Notes under the pieces: generated by a model
Database searches by the model: none
Told to the model about the DNA's origin: nothing
What the model saw: the letters and a program-made list of their open reading frames with translations, nothing else
Shown here: piece after piece, positions 13,519-14,499 of the stretch
How positions within the stretch are numbered: the stretch's first letter is position 1
Layout: every line of letters begins with the position of its first letter
Origin: an uncultured Coriobacteriaceae bacterium
Lineage (GTDB): Bacteria; Actinomycetota; Coriobacteriia; Coriobacteriales; Eggerthellaceae
Length of the DNA stretch: 14,499 nucleotides
Direction: 5' to 3'
Assembly (NCBI GenBank): GCA_900539675.1
Contig: UQDJ01000041.1
Location: 1 to 14,499, forward strand
Program-made: the position numbers and the translations under genes

Positions 13519-14385
13519 TCAGTTGAATTCGGCGATGCCGTAATTCAGATGGGGCTTGGCCGCTGGATCGTCGCCGTCGGCCATGCGGAAATGGACGGAG
13601 CCGTCCCCCATGCGCCACATCTCTGTGCGCAGCTTGGATCCCGGAATGACCGGAGAGGTGAAGCGGCATTTGAAGCGCGCCAGCCGTTCGGGCTCACCGG
13701 GGATGAAGGTGGAGATGAGGTGGCGCATCGCGACGCCGGCGGTGCTCACGCCGTGGGCGATCGGACGCGGAAGGCCGGTCTGCTCCGTGTAGGACCAGTC
13801 GATGTGCTGCTGGTGCCAGTCGCCCATCAGGCGATAGATGAGCGGCCAGTTCAGGCCGTACACCTCCTCGTAGAAGTCATCGGGCGCGCGGTCGGGGATC
13901 TCCACCGGATCCTTGGGAGGCCGCTCGCCGCCGAACCCGCCGTCGTAGATGCAGCAGTCATAGGTGTCGACTGTGCAGAGATGGGTGCCGTCGGCACTGT
14001 AGGACTTGCCGACCTGCTTCGACAGGGAGCCGCGCCCCTCGCCGCGATCCCAGATGGCCTCCTGGGTGACGTAGGTCTCGATATGGTCGCTCATCTTGAA
14101 GGGCGCGTGGAAGCGCACGTCGATGCCGTAATGCAGCGATCCGGAGTAGTCGTAGCCGTAGTCGAGAGTGCGCGTCATCTCCTCGTTGACGGTGAGCGGG
14201 ACGCCGAAGATGGGAAGCACCTTCAGATCGGGGTTGGCTGCATCCTTCTCGTTGACGTACTCGAGGTCGACCTTGCCATCCCACCCGGCTCCGCAACCGA
14301 GTGCGCAGATCTCCAGATCGCGGAAGTCATAGTCGCGGACGAAAGGCCCGAAAGTCCTGCCCACTATCTCCGTTGAAATTGCCAT
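13519..14385 (-). CDS. MaoC-type two-hotdog enoyl-CoA hydratase (hydratase 2 family)
   Basis: A 288-residue protein with an N-terminal degenerate hotdog domain (about 1-150, ending in the family mark GGFGGERPP at 149-157) and a C-terminal catalytic hotdog. The dyad D189-x4-H194 is present in GDWHQQHID, equivalent to GDxNPLHxD of (R)-specific enoyl-CoA hydratases, and GLPRPIAHGVSTAG follows at 204-217. It would hydrate a 2-enoyl-CoA in the cytoplasm. The ATG at 14385 is chosen because GAAGGGAAGGG lies just upstream; in-frame ATGs at 14415 and 14445 lack a ribosome-binding site. GC content and codon use differ strongly from all genes to the left. The N-P-L of the canonical motif is H-Q-Q here, so substrate or activity may differ. 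Confidence 0.8.
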   Translation of the reverse strand: MAISTEIVGRTFGPFVRDYDFRDLEICALGCGAGWDGKVDLEYVNEKDAANPDLKVLPIFGVPLTVNEEMTRTLDYGYDYSGSLHYGIDVRFHAPFKMSDHIETYVTQEAIWDRGEGRGSLSKQVGKSYSADGTHLCTVDTYDCCIYDGGFGGERPPKDPVEIPDRAPDDFYEEVYGLNWPLIYRLMGDWHQQHIDWSYTEQTGLPRPIAHGVSTAGVAMRHLISTFIPGEPERLARFKCRFTSPVIPGSKLRTEMWRMGDGSVHFRMADGDDPAAKPHLNYGIAEFN

Positions 14386-14453
14386 GGTAACCCTTCCCTT
14401 CTGTTCGCTCGGCATGCGAGCAAGCTTGCACGGTTGCGGGCGCACCTCTGCGG

Positions 14454-14482
14454 CGGGCGGGCGCGGTTGGGGCGCCCGCCCG
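14454..14482. terminator. Very GC-rich hairpin at the right end of the window
   Basis: CGGGCGGGCGC and GCGCCCGCCCG form a perfect 11-bp stem with a 7-nt loop (GGTTGGG). No T-run follows on either strand. It lies about 70 bp upstream of the MaoC-like start and may be the terminator of a gene outside the window. Confidence 0.45.
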
Positions 14483-14499
14483 GCAGGGCCGGCTAGCGG

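Noticed and set aside
13267..14376. Long plus-strand open frame (369 codons) spanning the composition junction
   Set aside because: It is antisense to the MaoC-like gene. In GC-rich DNA, antisense frames stay open by chance. It also runs through the CaiB-like remnant and nested hairpins.
1..14499. CRISPR arrays, tRNA or rRNA genes, toxin-antitoxin or defence modules
   Set aside because: No regularly spaced repeats, cloverleaf or rRNA sequence, and no genes of those families were recognised.

Overview
The window looks like a chromosomal stretch from a moderate-GC anaerobic actinobacterium. An Eggerthellaceae/Coriobacteriia member such as a Cryptobacterium relative is my inference from gene content and a base composition of roughly 45-50% GC by eye; I could not search a database. 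From about 13,430 to the right end the composition changes sharply to roughly 60-65% GC, with G/C at nearly every third codon position, so the last ~1.07 kb is either transferred DNA or an assembly chimera.

Layout from left to right. (1) 1-3677, minus strand: the first four genes of an Ech-type energy-converting membrane [NiFe] hydrogenase in the order echA (NuoL-like), echB (NuoH-like), echC (NuoB-like), echD (NuoC-like, cut by the window edge). A structured 5' leader with two hairpins lies at 3712-3776. (2) 3820-9234, minus strand: a compact Fe-S cluster assembly operon, sufC-sufB-sufD-sufS-sufU, whose genes abut or overlap by a few bases. (3) 9509-9925, plus strand: a divergent Rrf2/IscR-family regulator with a three-cysteine motif. 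The intergenic region between it and sufC holds a candidate suf promoter overlapped by a 10-bp inverted repeat. (4) 10312-11097, plus strand: a CaiD-like enoyl-CoA/crotonobetainyl-CoA hydratase. It converges on (5) 11325-12947, minus strand, a CaiC-like acyl-CoA ligase, and a 12-bp perfect bidirectional terminator lies between them. (6) 13291 to ~13430, minus strand: a short CaiB-like CoA-transferase remnant followed by two strong hairpins. (7) 13519-14385, minus strand: a GC-rich gene for a two-hotdog MaoC-type enoyl-CoA hydratase.

How the genes may work together. The Suf proteins build Fe-S clusters under probable feedback control by the Rrf2 regulator. The Ech complex next door needs several [4Fe-4S] clusters and couples ferredoxin oxidation and H2 formation to ion pumping. 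The right half is acyl-CoA chemistry resembling carnitine/crotonobetaine metabolism: ligase (CaiC-like), hydratase (CaiD-like), CoA-transferase remnant (CaiB-like) and a second unrelated hydratase fold (MaoC). No CaiA-type reductase is in the window.

No tRNA, rRNA, CRISPR array or complete insertion sequence was seen. The most notable points are the composition junction at ~13,430 that breaks the CaiB-like gene, and a set of unassigned inverted repeats in the leaders of ech, suf, the hydratase and the ligase. I see no strong evidence for an entirely new system.
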